Origin: Undibacterium sp. KW1
GTDB taxonomy: Bacteria; Pseudomonadota; Gammaproteobacteria; Burkholderiales; Burkholderiaceae_D
DNA length: 64,000 nucleotides
NCBI RefSeq assembly: GCF_009937955.1
Contig: NZ_AP018440.1
Coordinates: forward strand, 71,602 to 135,601
Reading direction: 5' to 3'
The notes under the pieces were generated by a model. The model saw only the letters and a program-made list of their open reading frames with translations, was not told the origin of the DNA and searched no databases. Numbering within the stretch: position 1 is the first letter of the stretch; each line of letters begins with the position of its first letter. A program made the translations under genes and the position numbers. Of the stretch, positions 35,001-43,145 are shown in pieces.

Positions 35001-35600
35001 ATGCATAAATTTTGTGATTCGTGCCAAGCGTGGGAGCCATCTGCCAGTCAGCAAAGCGGAATGGTTGGTGGCAAAGGCCAGTGTCGGGTCAATCCGCCAT
35101 TTATGAATGGCTGGCCGAAGACTTCCAACAGGGACTGGTGTCTCGCGTGGGTTGAAGACAAAAGAATAAAGCCAGCAGCAGCGCAAAGAAAAAAATCGGA
35201 ACCACTCCCGATAGGTTTTGATTACACTTTCGTTCGTGATTTTCCTGATTTGGCCAATATGTGGTTAAAAGCTGCCCGTTCAGAAGAGAACATCCCTGCT
35301 ATTCTTCAGCCACTTATTGAGCATCCGTTAGAAAATCTTATGACGCCCCCGTTGTCAGACGATGACGAAGTCTGTAATGATTTGCTGCTTTGGGCAGAAA
35401 AGTTGCCTGGCTCGGGCACACCAGAGGAACTTGATGATGTTGGTTATCGCAGTGTACTGACTTCTTTCGAATATCCCGAATATATCGAAGAATGTAAACA
35501 GGCACTTGCGTCTTTACCAGATAATCATCCTTGGAAAATACAAAAAATTGTAGGCCAATCAGCTACAAAACGGTCAAAGAAAACCAAGTCTCCAGTTTAA
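35001..35600 (+). CDS. hypothetical protein with N-terminal four-Cys motif
   Basis: 199 residues. Cysteines C5, C8, C28 and C47 (HKFCDSCQAW...GQCRVNPP...DWCLAW) could bind zinc or a 4Fe-4S cluster. The rest is acidic, with a basic tail (SATKRSKKTKS). It starts 20 bp after the previous gene, after CGAGGAAAA, so the two are probably co-transcribed. The family is not recognised. Confidence 0.65.
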   Translation: MHKFCDSCQAWEPSASQQSGMVGGKGQCRVNPPFMNGWPKTSNRDWCLAWVEDKRIKPAAAQRKKSEPLPIGFDYTFVRDFPDLANMWLKAARSEENIPAILQPLIEHPLENLMTPPLSDDDEVCNDLLLWAEKLPGSGTPEELDDVGYRSVLTSFEYPEYIEECKQALASLPDNHPWKIQKIVGQSATKRSKKTKSPV

Positions 35601-35619
35601 TTCGAAGAAGGAAAATGTT

Positions 35620-35913
35620 TTGGAAAATGAACGTAACAACCGCGACTGGATTGGGTCGGTTCTGATTACAGTACTGATTGCTATCCCAAGTGTGATGGCT
35701 TACCAATCATTCGGAGTGCAGACAGCCAAGTTTACTGTCGTTTCAATGTCCGGCCCCGACGTTTCTCGACTTGTGACAGTCAAAATGGAGAATGAAGATC
35801 GTTACGGTGTTAAGCGGAAATGCACTCAGACTGTCAAAGTAGAAGTCACGGCTGCCGATCATACTGCTCTAATTTCACCAGTGTTGGACGGCTGCAAGTC
35901 GGATAGACAATAA
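35620..35913 (+). CDS. small single-pass membrane protein
   Basis: 97 residues if started at TTG 35620 after GAAGGAAAATGTT. One hydrophobic segment (WIGSVLITVLIAIPSVMAY) is followed by a short, probably periplasmic, beta-rich domain with two Cys. It follows the previous gene by 19 bp. No family recognised. Confidence 0.55.
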   Translation: MENERNNRDWIGSVLITVLIAIPSVMAYQSFGVQTAKFTVVSMSGPDVSRLVTVKMENEDRYGVKRKCTQTVKVEVTAADHTALISPVLDGCKSDRQ

Positions 35914-36017
35914 AGGAAAAAAATTGAACGACAAAACCACATCACACATGCTCATTACAAGCGAACATGGTTCCGGTGTTTCAATATTAGCGATTTGCTC
36001 AGCTAGAGGGCAAGAAG

Positions 36018-36242
36018 TTGGTCGTAGTACACGAGCACGTTGATACGACGGAAGAAAGAGAGGCGGGGGAACCGATAGCCCGTGACGAAATCGAAGCATT
36101 CCTGAAGACCAAGATAGAAGCTGATGAAGCGGAAACAGGTTTGTATGATACTGGGGAATGGTTCGTTGTCGTTGATCGCGTGGATGATGAATTTACTTTC
36201 CAATGGTTCGACAGCCCGATACATTTAGACGACGTGCTGTAA
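36018..36242 (+). CDS. small acidic hypothetical protein, start uncertain
   Basis: 74 residues from a TTG: VVVHEHVDTTEEREAGEPIA then a C-terminus with strands (GEWFVVVDRVDDEFTFQWFD). The frame lacks an ATG. A second frame just upstream (from TTG 35924, LNDKTTSHMLITSEHGSG...) ends near 36040 and could be the real N-terminus, joined by a frameshift near 36005. That would need two missing bases or one extra base, so it differs from the other frameshifts in this window. Confidence 0.5.
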   Translation: MVVVHEHVDTTEEREAGEPIARDEIEAFLKTKIEADEAETGLYDTGEWFVVVDRVDDEFTFQWFDSPIHLDDVL

Positions 36243-36268
36243 TTAACAGTTAACCAAAGGAAAACAGA

Positions 36269-36550
36269 ATGATTGCTCCCGAAAGACTTATTGCAGCCGG
36301 TTTCAAAAAAAGGGCCAGTTCGGACGGGAGCGCGCAAGAATTTTTGAAAACTGTCCCCGTCAAATTTCTCAGTAAGGAAATACGTGATCTATTCAAAGGA
36401 ACCGATGTGAATGATTCCGATATTGCGACAGTTTGGATTGAAATGGAGGTCGGAGTGGGGATTAGTGTATGGGATTGCAATGCACATTATGGCACCTATT
36501 CATTTGAAGAACCACTAGGTAGATTGATTCTACAAGGTGCTGGACTATAA
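36269..36550 (+). CDS. hypothetical protein, 93 residues
   Basis: The start at ATG 36269 follows CAAAGGAAAACAGA. Mixed alpha/beta sequence with many acidic residues (EIRDLFKGTDVNDSD). The size and neighbourhood would suit an immunity-type or other small cytoplasmic protein, but there is no direct evidence for that. Confidence 0.55.
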   Translation: MIAPERLIAAGFKKRASSDGSAQEFLKTVPVKFLSKEIRDLFKGTDVNDSDIATVWIEMEVGVGISVWDCNAHYGTYSFEEPLGRLILQGAGL

Positions 36551-36587
36551 CTTTTGTTTGGCTTTGAAATTGACTGAGGAAATAATA

Positions 36588-36887
36588 ATGGGACAAGCAA
36601 AAAATCGTGGAACATTGGAACAGCGGGCAGCTGATGCGAAGGCGAAGCTAGACTCTATAAAACCGGCTGGAATTGTCTGTAATGAATGCAAAGCAGATAT
36701 ACTTGAGATTCAGACAATGAACACGCGTGGTATGCCTGGCATTGCCGGAGTGTTTGCTGGCGTTTGTGCGTGCGGAAGCACCACTTACGCGATGCAGGGT
36801 GACAAGGAGGCAATTGCTGACTTGATGCTGGCAATGGAGTCTGCTAATGCAAGTGAGGCCAAAATAACTCTGCAAAAGTTGTCTTGA
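36588..36887 (+). CDS. conserved small protein with MGQAKNRG N-terminus and Cys motif
   Basis: 99 residues from the ATG at 36588, preceded by ACTGAGGAAATAATA; the open frame extends upstream but overlaps the previous gene. The N-terminus MGQAKNRGTLEQRAA is shared by a family of small proteins of unknown role. Cysteines in VCNECKADI and GVCACGS suggest a zinc site. Confidence 0.65.
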   Translation: MGQAKNRGTLEQRAADAKAKLDSIKPAGIVCNECKADILEIQTMNTRGMPGIAGVFAGVCACGSTTYAMQGDKEAIADLMLAMESANASEAKITLQKLS

Positions 36888-36916
36888 TAGAAGATCGTTG
36901 GAACAGGAAAAAAGCG

Positions 36917-37176
36917 ATGCATGAATATGAATTGGGGACGTCATAGAGGCATTAAAGCCCTGTCCATTTTGCGGCGGTGCTGGTAGGCTGATATCTGGCA
37001 CTGGACAAAACGGACTAAACAAGCACTCCTGCATGTGCTCTATGTGCTGCGCTCAAATTGGCTGGTCGGATGCGGAATCAAGGGAAAATGAAGCTGATGC
37101 CATCAGCGGAGCCATTGCCTTTTGGAATTGTAGGGAATGCGCTCAAGAGCGCAGCGACGGAGGGAAAACGTTCTAG
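36917..37176 (+). CDS. Lar-like zinc-ribbon protein, frame broken at a G4 run
   Basis: The long frame to the stop at 37176 encodes ALKPCPFCGGAGRLISG, CMCSMCCAQIGW, AISGAIAFWNCRECAQ, the pattern of Lar (restriction alleviation)-like proteins with two Cys pairs. No start codon exists in that frame. ATG 36917, after CAGGAAAAAAGCG, begins MHEYELG in another frame. Adding one G to the run at 36934-36937 joins them as MHEYELGDVIEALKPCPFCGG. This gene was found by reading the sequence, as the break makes it invisible to simple ORF calling. Confidence 0.65.
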
Positions 37177-37209
37177 CTAACCACCTGGAAGCAAATTTAA
37201 GGCTAAGCT

Positions 37210-37488
37210 ATGGAAGCAATAATTGCAATTGTCATCATCATCTACATTCTCAATCGAGTTTTTCGGCCATTCCAGGTTCGTTGTCCGGAATGTGGTGGTA
37301 AGGGGGTGAAGCACATTCCAAGAGATTACAGCAATGAATACCCGCAGGGCGGTTTCGACGTGAATTGTCGAAACTGTGGCGGTGACGGCCAAGCTACGAC
37401 GAAAACGAAGTCATATTTGTGGGGACCACCATATTCGAAAGAAGTTGAGAATCCAGGCCGTAAGGGTTCAGGCTGGGTCTGGAAGTAA
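37210..37488 (+). CDS. membrane-anchored DnaJ-type zinc-ribbon protein
   Basis: 92 residues. An N-terminal membrane segment (AIIAIVIIIYILNRVF) is followed by two CxxCGGxG motifs (CPECGGKG and CRNCGGDG) as in the DnaJ zinc-finger region. The function is unknown. Confidence 0.6.
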   Translation: MEAIIAIVIIIYILNRVFRPFQVRCPECGGKGVKHIPRDYSNEYPQGGFDVNCRNCGGDGQATTKTKSYLWGPPYSKEVENPGRKGSGWVWK

Positions 37489-37507
37489 AAGAAAACGAGG
37501 AAAACGC

Positions 37508-37834
37508 ATGTACTTTTACCTTATGATTGGTTTGCTAACCGTCATCTCGCCGATTGTATATCTTTCTGCGTGTAGGGTTAAAGCCCGTCGCAGCGGCAAT
37601 CCTGCCCCTCGGCTGTTTGAGAAGCCTGTCCAAGTTGGCGCGGTAATTGCGCTATCGTGGATAGCATATTTTTTTGCCATTCAAGCGTGCTACCAGGGCG
37701 CTTGCCACTATGTGCTCTACAGGGATGGCCGGTCGGGAACACTACCGACATTTGAAGAATCGCGTGAACTCGCTGCCTGGCACGAATGGCTGCCGCCATC
37801 GGAGATATTAGTTCACAGCGCAAGTGCGCGCTAA
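37508..37834 (+). CDS. small membrane protein, two predicted helices
   Basis: 108 residues from the ATG at 37508 after CGAGGAAAACGC; the open frame begins earlier but overlaps the previous gene. Two hydrophobic segments (MYFYLMIGLLTVISPIVYLS and VGAVIALSWIAYFFAIQAC) enclose a basic loop. No family recognised. Confidence 0.55.
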   Translation: MYFYLMIGLLTVISPIVYLSACRVKARRSGNPAPRLFEKPVQVGAVIALSWIAYFFAIQACYQGACHYVLYRDGRSGTLPTFEESRELAAWHEWLPPSEILVHSASAR

Positions 37835-37950
37835 AAGCAGAGAAAAATGACTTCGGATCGAGGAAAATCGTTCCATCATTGAAACTATTTGAGGGCAACT
37901 GTTTAGTACGTAGATAAATTCATTTGAAGCTAAATTCTTGGGAGAAGATT

Positions 37951-38919
37951 ATGATTGATGAAAGTTCAATAGACTCAATAGAAGCCACACGCACTTTAGT
38001 CATGGCCGCAAAAAATGCTTTGTATGAGGCATTAAGACAGCGGCAGAGTGGTCCGGAAATTTGTTTGGCTGAGATGACAAATAAAAGGACAGGTAAGAGC
38101 GGATTACGTATTGACAACGGAGCAGAAGATGAAATTCGAAGTGTTCTTGAATTAAAACTTGGAAATAAAATAGTAATTATTGGTGAAGAAAGTTTGGTCA
38201 GCACGGATACCATTATGACTAATCTTGTTCCACACGGTAGCATTGCAGCCCTTATCGATCCGATCGATGGCACTGACTTACTTGAGCTGGGAATAGAAAA
38301 TTGGTGTTGTGCTGGAATATTGTTTGATCCCCACGTTCCAGCGATTCTAGGTTCTGTTATTGCTCAGGCGAACGGCGATATATTTTTTGCTAGTACCTCT
38401 GATCCCGATGCGAAAGTTTGGGCCACGAAAGCAGGCGATTCGAATGAAACGATAATAAGTCGAAAAATGCGTGGCCCTGGTACGTGCAAGGAATTCAATG
38501 AATCTGTTATCTCATTCTACGGCCAAAAAATCAACGCTTTTAGGTCACTATCCAAGTTTCCAAAGCTCGAAGAAAAATTTACTCAAATGGAGAAGGCACC
38601 TCCTCCAAACTTCCGTTTGCATACCCTAAGTGGTAACCCTATGATGGTTCGACTAGCCGATCGTGCAAAAATGAAGGATGGAAAGAACACTTGTAAGGGT
38701 ATCGATCTCCTCTTTTCTCTTCGGGACCAATTTCTTCATGATGTTGTTCCAGGCATGTTTATTGCCATGAAAGCTGGGGCACATGCTTATTTGCTCGATG
38801 GAACTCCTATCACCTATACAATGTTGGCTGAAAAGCTATTGCAACCAGGTACAAGAATGAAGTATGTCCTCTCATCTACGCCTGAATTAGCTAAAGAATT
38901 TTTATCCTATATTAACTAG
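37951..38919 (+). CDS. inositol monophosphatase-like phosphatase
   Basis: 322 residues from the ATG at 37951, preceded by GGGAGAAGATT. The metal-site motifs of the inositol monophosphatase/FBPase superfamily are present: GEES, then LIDPIDGTDLLELG, and near the C-terminus HDVVPGMFIAMKAGA in place of the usual WDxAAG...AGG. The family uses Mg2+ to hydrolyse phosphate monoesters such as inositol phosphates, fructose bisphosphate or 3'-phosphoadenosine phosphate; the substrate here cannot be told. The Trp-to-His change in the third motif and the insertions around residue 160-230 make it a divergent member. It is the only recognisable enzyme in the small-gene array. Confidence 0.78.
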   Translation: MIDESSIDSIEATRTLVMAAKNALYEALRQRQSGPEICLAEMTNKRTGKSGLRIDNGAEDEIRSVLELKLGNKIVIIGEESLVSTDTIMTNLVPHGSIAALIDPIDGTDLLELGIENWCCAGILFDPHVPAILGSVIAQANGDIFFASTSDPDAKVWATKAGDSNETIISRKMRGPGTCKEFNESVISFYGQKINAFRSLSKFPKLEEKFTQMEKAPPPNFRLHTLSGNPMMVRLADRAKMKDGKNTCKGIDLLFSLRDQFLHDVVPGMFIAMKAGAHAYLLDGTPITYTMLAEKLLQPGTRMKYVLSSTPELAKEFLSYIN

Positions 38920-38977
38920 CGCTTTGGTTAGCTAGTGAACCAAGTACTGCGCTTTGCTGTGAAAGGCAAAAAGCAGT

Positions 38978-39364
38978 ATGGACGAGAGCGAGGTCGACGG
39001 ACGCTGGACTGAACCGCAAGGTATCCCGGTTGGGGAGCTTGTCTGGCTCTCGCCAGACACGGGTGGCCTTCAAATTCATATTGCCACTACCGCAGGCAAG
39101 CAGGTTGCAACGATCCGCAAGCATGCGTATGTGACGGGTTTCAATGGTCACTTCAGCGGTTTGATGTGGAGTAAGCCGCTAGTGGGATCGGTGGCCGAAC
39201 TGATTGCGGAGAAAGAGACGGCAGTGAAGGAATTTACTGATTTTCGCACGCCGAAAGCTGCTGTGAAATACGCAGTGGACCGCTTACCTGAGAGCGCTTG
39301 CAATGACCAAAGGAAAACGCACCAGGTAACACCATTGCCAGCCACGAGTTGGCAGTACCACTGA
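38978..39364 (+). CDS. hypothetical protein, 128 residues
   Basis: Begins MDESEVDGRWTEPQG; beta-rich centre (GGLQIHIATTAGKQVATIRKH) and a helical C-terminal part (AVKYAVDRLPE). The last ~20 residues look non-conserved. A weak purine stretch (AAAAAGC) precedes the start. No family recognised. Confidence 0.5.
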   Translation: MDESEVDGRWTEPQGIPVGELVWLSPDTGGLQIHIATTAGKQVATIRKHAYVTGFNGHFSGLMWSKPLVGSVAELIAEKETAVKEFTDFRTPKAAVKYAVDRLPESACNDQRKTHQVTPLPATSWQYH

Positions 39365-39410
39365 GAAGGCCGGCACCCCGCCAGGCCGTGGAAAGGAAAC
39401 AAGGTAATAG

Positions 39411-39875
39411 ATGGGTGATCTTACAAAATTTATTCTCTGCGCAAAACTTGATTGCAATAGTGCAAGTGACATGATGGATATTATCAGCAACTATGCTGAT
39501 AAAGATTTCATTCTGCCAGAGCACGAATTTTTTTCTGCTGAGAGGTGGCAATTGCTCTTGTATAGATGCAGTGTAGAAGTAATCAATGACGACGTTACCC
39601 TGAATGTGTCCGCTAAATTCAAGCATTACGATAATGAAATTGAAAAGTTTTGCGACTGGATCACCTCAAAACTGTCACCAGAGATGGGTGAACAAGTTAT
39701 TGGATCGATTGAAGTATTGGCGTGCGCAGAGGGTTATCCAGGAAATAGCCGGGAAACCCTTGCTTGGAAAAATAATGAGATAGTGTTTCAAGACTTCAAA
39801 CCACATGAAGATAACCCAGACAACTGGGATAACTGTCCAAGGAATACAGAATGGATGAAAATAAAAGCGTGCTGA
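39411..39875 (+). CDS. hypothetical protein, 154 residues
   Basis: Acidic, cytoplasmic-looking protein (MGDLTKFILCAKLDCNSASD...). The start follows GGAAACAAGGTAATAG. Its 3' end overlaps the next gene by 25 bp, suggesting translational coupling. The sequence (two-domain alpha/beta, many Trp and acidic residues near the end) would suit an immunity protein, but that is a guess. Confidence 0.6.
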   Translation: MGDLTKFILCAKLDCNSASDMMDIISNYADKDFILPEHEFFSAERWQLLLYRCSVEVINDDVTLNVSAKFKHYDNEIEKFCDWITSKLSPEMGEQVIGSIEVLACAEGYPGNSRETLAWKNNEIVFQDFKPHEDNPDNWDNCPRNTEWMKIKAC

Positions 39876-40249
39876 GAGTCAAATTCGACATTTGCTATCA
39901 AGGCGAAAGAGTGTCGATTGAACGCATCGACCAACTGAAAGAGAAGATACTTACCGCCGGTATCGACGAAATGTTGGCAAGCAAGCTGGAATCAGAGGCG
40001 CTGAGTTACAGCATGGACATCCAGCATGTTGGGCCGTCTGGTTATCGCTCCCCCGTTTTGAATGCCGAACAATTGAAAGAAGATGTGTCGAATTTTGTCG
40101 GGTCAATTCTCAACGATTTCAAATTGGGCGCAATTGATGCTACACAAGTTACCACGGCCATAGAAAACGTCATCGGTGCTGTGGATGAAGGTGATTGCGA
40201 AAAGGCAGTGCATTGGTTGCGTGCTGGACGAAAATTGATCCGACAGTAA
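39851..40249 (+). CDS. hypothetical protein, 132 residues
   Basis: Starts inside the end of the previous gene, after CCAAGGAATACAG. Helical with regular heptads (ERIDQLKEKILTAGIDEM...). No family recognised. Confidence 0.6.
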   Translation: MDENKSVLRVKFDICYQGERVSIERIDQLKEKILTAGIDEMLASKLESEALSYSMDIQHVGPSGYRSPVLNAEQLKEDVSNFVGSILNDFKLGAIDATQVTTAIENVIGAVDEGDCEKAVHWLRAGRKLIRQ

Positions 40250-40259
40250 AGCAATAATT

Positions 40260-40466
40260 GTGAGCTTGAACAAATCGAAAATAGGCATGACAGTTCAAGA
40301 TGCCTACAGCCTGGTTACTATGATTGATGCAGGGACTTTCCCGACGTCGGCATTTGCAGACGGAAAAGGTCGAACGTTTGAAATATTCAAGACCGATATG
40401 CTGCCACATCGCCAGAAGTTCATAGCGCATTTATGCTTGAGTTCGAAGAATAGGAAAATACAATGA
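40260..40466 (+). CDS. small hypothetical protein, 68 residues
   Basis: Start at GTG 40260, 10 bp after the previous stop, with no clear ribosome site. MTVQDAYSLVTMIDAGTFPT suggests a folded protein. Its end overlaps the next, disrupted gene by four bases (ATGA). Confidence 0.4.
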   Translation: MSLNKSKIGMTVQDAYSLVTMIDAGTFPTSAFADGKGRTFEIFKTDMLPHRQKFIAHLCLSSKNRKIQ

Positions 40467-40566
40467 TATCGATTGAATTATTGCACCAAAGATTGGAACT
40501 GGACCTCCAAAGCTATGCCCAAAGCAGGATGAGTGAGGTGTACTGTCAATAACGGACACTCATGTT

Positions 40567-41252
40567 CTAAGCTGCCTGCGATTGCCGATAAAAATTTTCA
40601 GCAAACAAGGCAGGCGACATATTGCCTAGACGCGAGTGACGTCGCTGGCGGTTATAAAAGCTTTCGATGTATTCCTGGATAGCAGCCTGTGCATCAGCAC
40701 GTGTTGCATAGTGCTGGTGATGTATGAGTTCATTTTTCAGGCTTCCCCAGAAACTCTCCATAGGCGCATTGTCATAGCAGTTTCCTTTGCGTGACATGGA
40801 TGCCTGCATGCCAAATTGTTCTAGCAATTCTCTGTAGCCCAGTGCGCAGTATTGGCTACCACGGTGATATCGGTCACCCATACTTCATTTGGACTGCGTG
40901 GAGTAAATGTTTGGTTCAGCAGATTTTCTGCAACAGGAAATTGATGATTCGAGTTGGTTGTCGCCTTAAATTTCCGTTTTTGCTTGCAACGTAGTGCTAG
41001 CACCCGGCGCAATCGAATAATACGGTCACGACCCGCTTTAAACCCTTGCGCTGCCAGCTCCGGTTGCATACGCAGGGGACCATAAGTCTCCCGGCTTTGC
41101 TTGTGAACCGCTGTGATGGCCAGCTTGAGACGTTCATCCACCTTGGCACGTTCCGACGGGATGCTGTTTAGCCAGGCATAGAAGCCGCTACGGGAGACGC
41201 CAAAGCTGCGACACAAGCTGGCAATGGGATAATCGAGTCGCATGGTCTTCAT
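40567..41252 (-). pseudogene. IS3-family transposase OrfB, deleted and frameshifted
   Basis: The N-terminal part (to VTDITV) lies at 40821-41252 and the C-terminal part (RGSQYCALGYRELLEQFG to the stop at 40567) in another frame. Comparison with the exons at 22422 and 24643 shows the missing core. It cannot encode an active transposase. Confidence 0.88.
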
Positions 41253-41560
41253 GAACGCGTATTTGGCAGCGACTCCTGCGCAAAGTACGCTGCCGCCTTT
41301 TTTACGATATCACGCTCCATCTTTGCCTGGGCCAGCTCCTTGCGCAGCTTGGCTACCTCCGCTTCGAGTTCCGGCACGGTACGGCTTCCTGGTGCTGTCT
41401 TCTGCGTCTGGCCATTCTTGGCCGCATTTACCCAGCCAACCAAAGTCCCTTTCGGAATGGCAAGGCGTGATGCAGCTTCCTCTAGTGTCAACCCTTGTGC
41501 CAACACAAGTTTCACTGCTTCTTCCCGTAACTCTGGCGTGTATCTCTTTTTCTGTTTCAT
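41249..41560 (-). CDS. IS3-family transposase OrfA (second copy)
   Basis: 103 residues, two substitutions from the copy at 22114 (for example RLAIPK for RIAIPK). Intact, but its OrfB is defective. Confidence 0.88.
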   Translation of the reverse strand: MKQKKRYTPELREEAVKLVLAQGLTLEEAASRLAIPKGTLVGWVNAAKNGQTQKTAPGSRTVPELEAEVAKLRKELAQAKMERDIVKKAAAYFAQESLPNTRS

Positions 41561-41667
41561 TATTTCTCCTGATCGTTTATTTTAACAAACAGGAATGTCC
41601 GTAAAAGTCAGGATACCTCAGAGCTCTATGCTAGTGATTCCGATGTGATATTTGCTAGCAATTTCTA

Positions 41668-42540
41668 AGAGGCTGTTCGAGATCTTATTGTAAACAAAAG
41701 GAATATTGCGTAAACTTAGGTGATGAGAAAAGCCTACCCAAGCGACATCAGTAGAGAACAGTTTGCGAAGATAGAAGATATTCTGCTGAGCGCACGCAAG
41801 AAAACCAAGCCGCGCCAAGTGGATTTATATGATGTTTTTTGCGCGGTATTGTACGTGTTAAAAAGCGGCTGCCAGTGGGACATGATACCGAGCGACTTTC
41901 CTCCTAAAAGTACGGTGTACACGTACTTTAAGCAATGGAAAGAGAAGCCGTTGGGAAGTGAGTTAAGCCTGCTGGAGCAGGCTTTAAAAAAATCAGGTTG
42001 GCGCGGCCCGTACCAAACATGGTCGGAACGTACACAGCACCTTTTTGATCGTTGACGCCCAGAGTGTCAAAAACACGGATACGGCAAAACACAAAGGCTA
42101 CGATGCAGGGAAGAAAATATCAGGAATCAAGCGCCATATTGCCGTTGACACAGAGGGGCTACCTCATGCCATTGCCGTGACAACAGCCGACATCACGGAT
42201 AGAAAGGGAGCACTGGAAGCGTTTGAGCGGCACAAGCATTCCTTGGGCAAGGTTGCCAGCGTGCTTGTCGATGGTGGTTATACGGGGCGCCCTTTTGCTG
42301 AGGGTGTCCATCAAATTCTGGGGGCGTCCGTACAAGTTGCCAAGCGCAATGAACTCCACACCTTTAGTGTCATGCCTCAGCGGTGGGTGGTGGAACGCTC
42401 TTTTGCCTGGCTTGAGAAATGCCATCGCCTTTGGAAAAACTGTGAGCGACAATTGAATACCAGCTTGCAATTCGTTAATTTGGCATTCCTCACTTTGCTC
42501 TTGCGGCGCGGGTGATCAAAAAAGATCTCGAACAGGTTCT
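41668..42540 (+). mobile_element. IS5-family element, 873 bp, copy 1
   Basis: The ends AGAGGCTGTTCGAGATCTT and (complement) AGAACCTGTTCGAGATCTT form a 19-bp inverted repeat with two mismatches and are flanked by TA on both sides. A copy of the same length lies at 50305-51177 in the opposite orientation. It differs from the element at 27012. Confidence 0.92.
41720..42515 (+). CDS. IS5-family (IS427-like) transposase in two frames
   Basis: Frame one (41720-42055) is the N-terminal domain (SDISREQFAKIEDILLSARK...). Frame two (42045-42515) has the catalytic residues: DAQSVKNTDTA, LVDGGYTGRPF and WVVERSFAWLEKCHRLWKN. They overlap at a CCTTTTTGATC stretch. Joining needs a +1 shift, or T4 instead of T5, giving QHLLIVDAQSVKN. 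Both copies of the element carry the same T5, so this is a property of the element; whether frameshifting is programmed is unknown. Confidence 0.85.
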
Positions 42541-42836
42541 TAGATTTCGGTGCAGTTTAGGACATGAATGGATTGCCACCGCGAAACATATTGTTTATAG
42601 GAAAAGCTGGTGTCCTCAATGCCGTGGACAGCATTACAACAAACATGATTTGAAAACATTTCAGTTGATAGCTGAAAAGAGGGGCGGGAGATGTTTATCG
42701 ATTGAATACGCAGGAATTCGCAAACACCTGCAATTTGTATGTGATCAAGGGCATGAATGGCGAGCCCAACCGTGTAATATTTTGCACCGTCAATCCTGGT
42801 GTCCAGTTTGTGCAAATGGGCGGAATGAAACGTTTA
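42541..42836 (+). pseudogene. zinc-ribbon repeat protein, internal fragment
   Basis: Two tandem treble-clef-like repeats, each of the form FxCxxGHEWxA...SWCPxC (CSLGHEWIATAKHIVYRKSW and CDQGHEWRAQPCNILHRQSW). Such repeats occur in predicted nuclease-associated and phage/defence proteins. The 5' part is cut off by the IS5 element and the sense is lost after GRNETFKRQNALQ near 42845, where an antisense fragment begins. Confidence 0.65.
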
Positions 42837-43050
42837 AAAGGCAGAATGCCCTACAAATGTTAAGGACTCCGCGCGCCTCGAGAACACCATCGAATCCCCT
42901 AACCATTCCCATGTCACCGTTAGGAAAGCGAATCGCTGAAATTTCTTGCGCCGACGCACGTATGAGGTCTGCGACCAAGGCCGGAAAAACAGTCCGCGCA
43001 CGAAGCGTGTCTGCCCAAGTCTGTAAATGCAGTGCAGTGATCCAGCGCAA
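42837..43050 (-). pseudogene. N-terminal fragment of a large accessory/defence-type protein
   Basis: The complement reads WITALHLQTWADTLRARTVF, LVADLIRASAQEISAIRFPN then GMVRGFDGVLEA. This N-terminus (WIT..hL..WA.....P.Li..Li..s......fP......GFDG) is one I associate with large proteins found in genomic islands and defence loci. Only ~70 codons remain and no ATG is in frame (a TTG at 43050). It is joined to the end of the zinc-ribbon fragment. Confidence 0.5.
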
Positions 43051-43145
43051 TTTCGTGCTCCATTCATTTTAATGTAAGCGATCATCGACCAAGAATATCA
43101 AAAAGTCAATGAATCGTGTATAGACAAAGATCAATTTCGAAAACG

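Larger units (their letters stand above)
40534..41620 (-). mobile_element. IS3-family element, internally deleted second copy
   Basis: Same ends as the element at 22054 (TGAGGTGTACTGTC / TGAGGTATCCTGAC) and flanked by the 3-bp duplication GAG (40531-40533 and 41621-41623), as expected of IS3. It has no intron, but about 220 bp of OrfB, including the first catalytic Asp region after VTDIT, is missing. The deletion joins ...GATATCACC to GTGGTAGCC, with short homology, and shifts the frame. Confidence 0.9.
40463..41667 (+). pseudogene. unrecognised small gene interrupted by IS3 and truncated by IS5
   Basis: The ATG at 40463 overlaps the previous stop. The IS3 copy enters after base 40533 and the sequence resumes at 41624, until the IS5 element at 41668. 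With IS3 and one GAG copy removed, one frame reads LCPKQDELYASDSDVIFASNF up to the IS5 boundary, which is protein-like but out of phase with the ATG. Not enough remains to name it. Confidence 0.45.
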
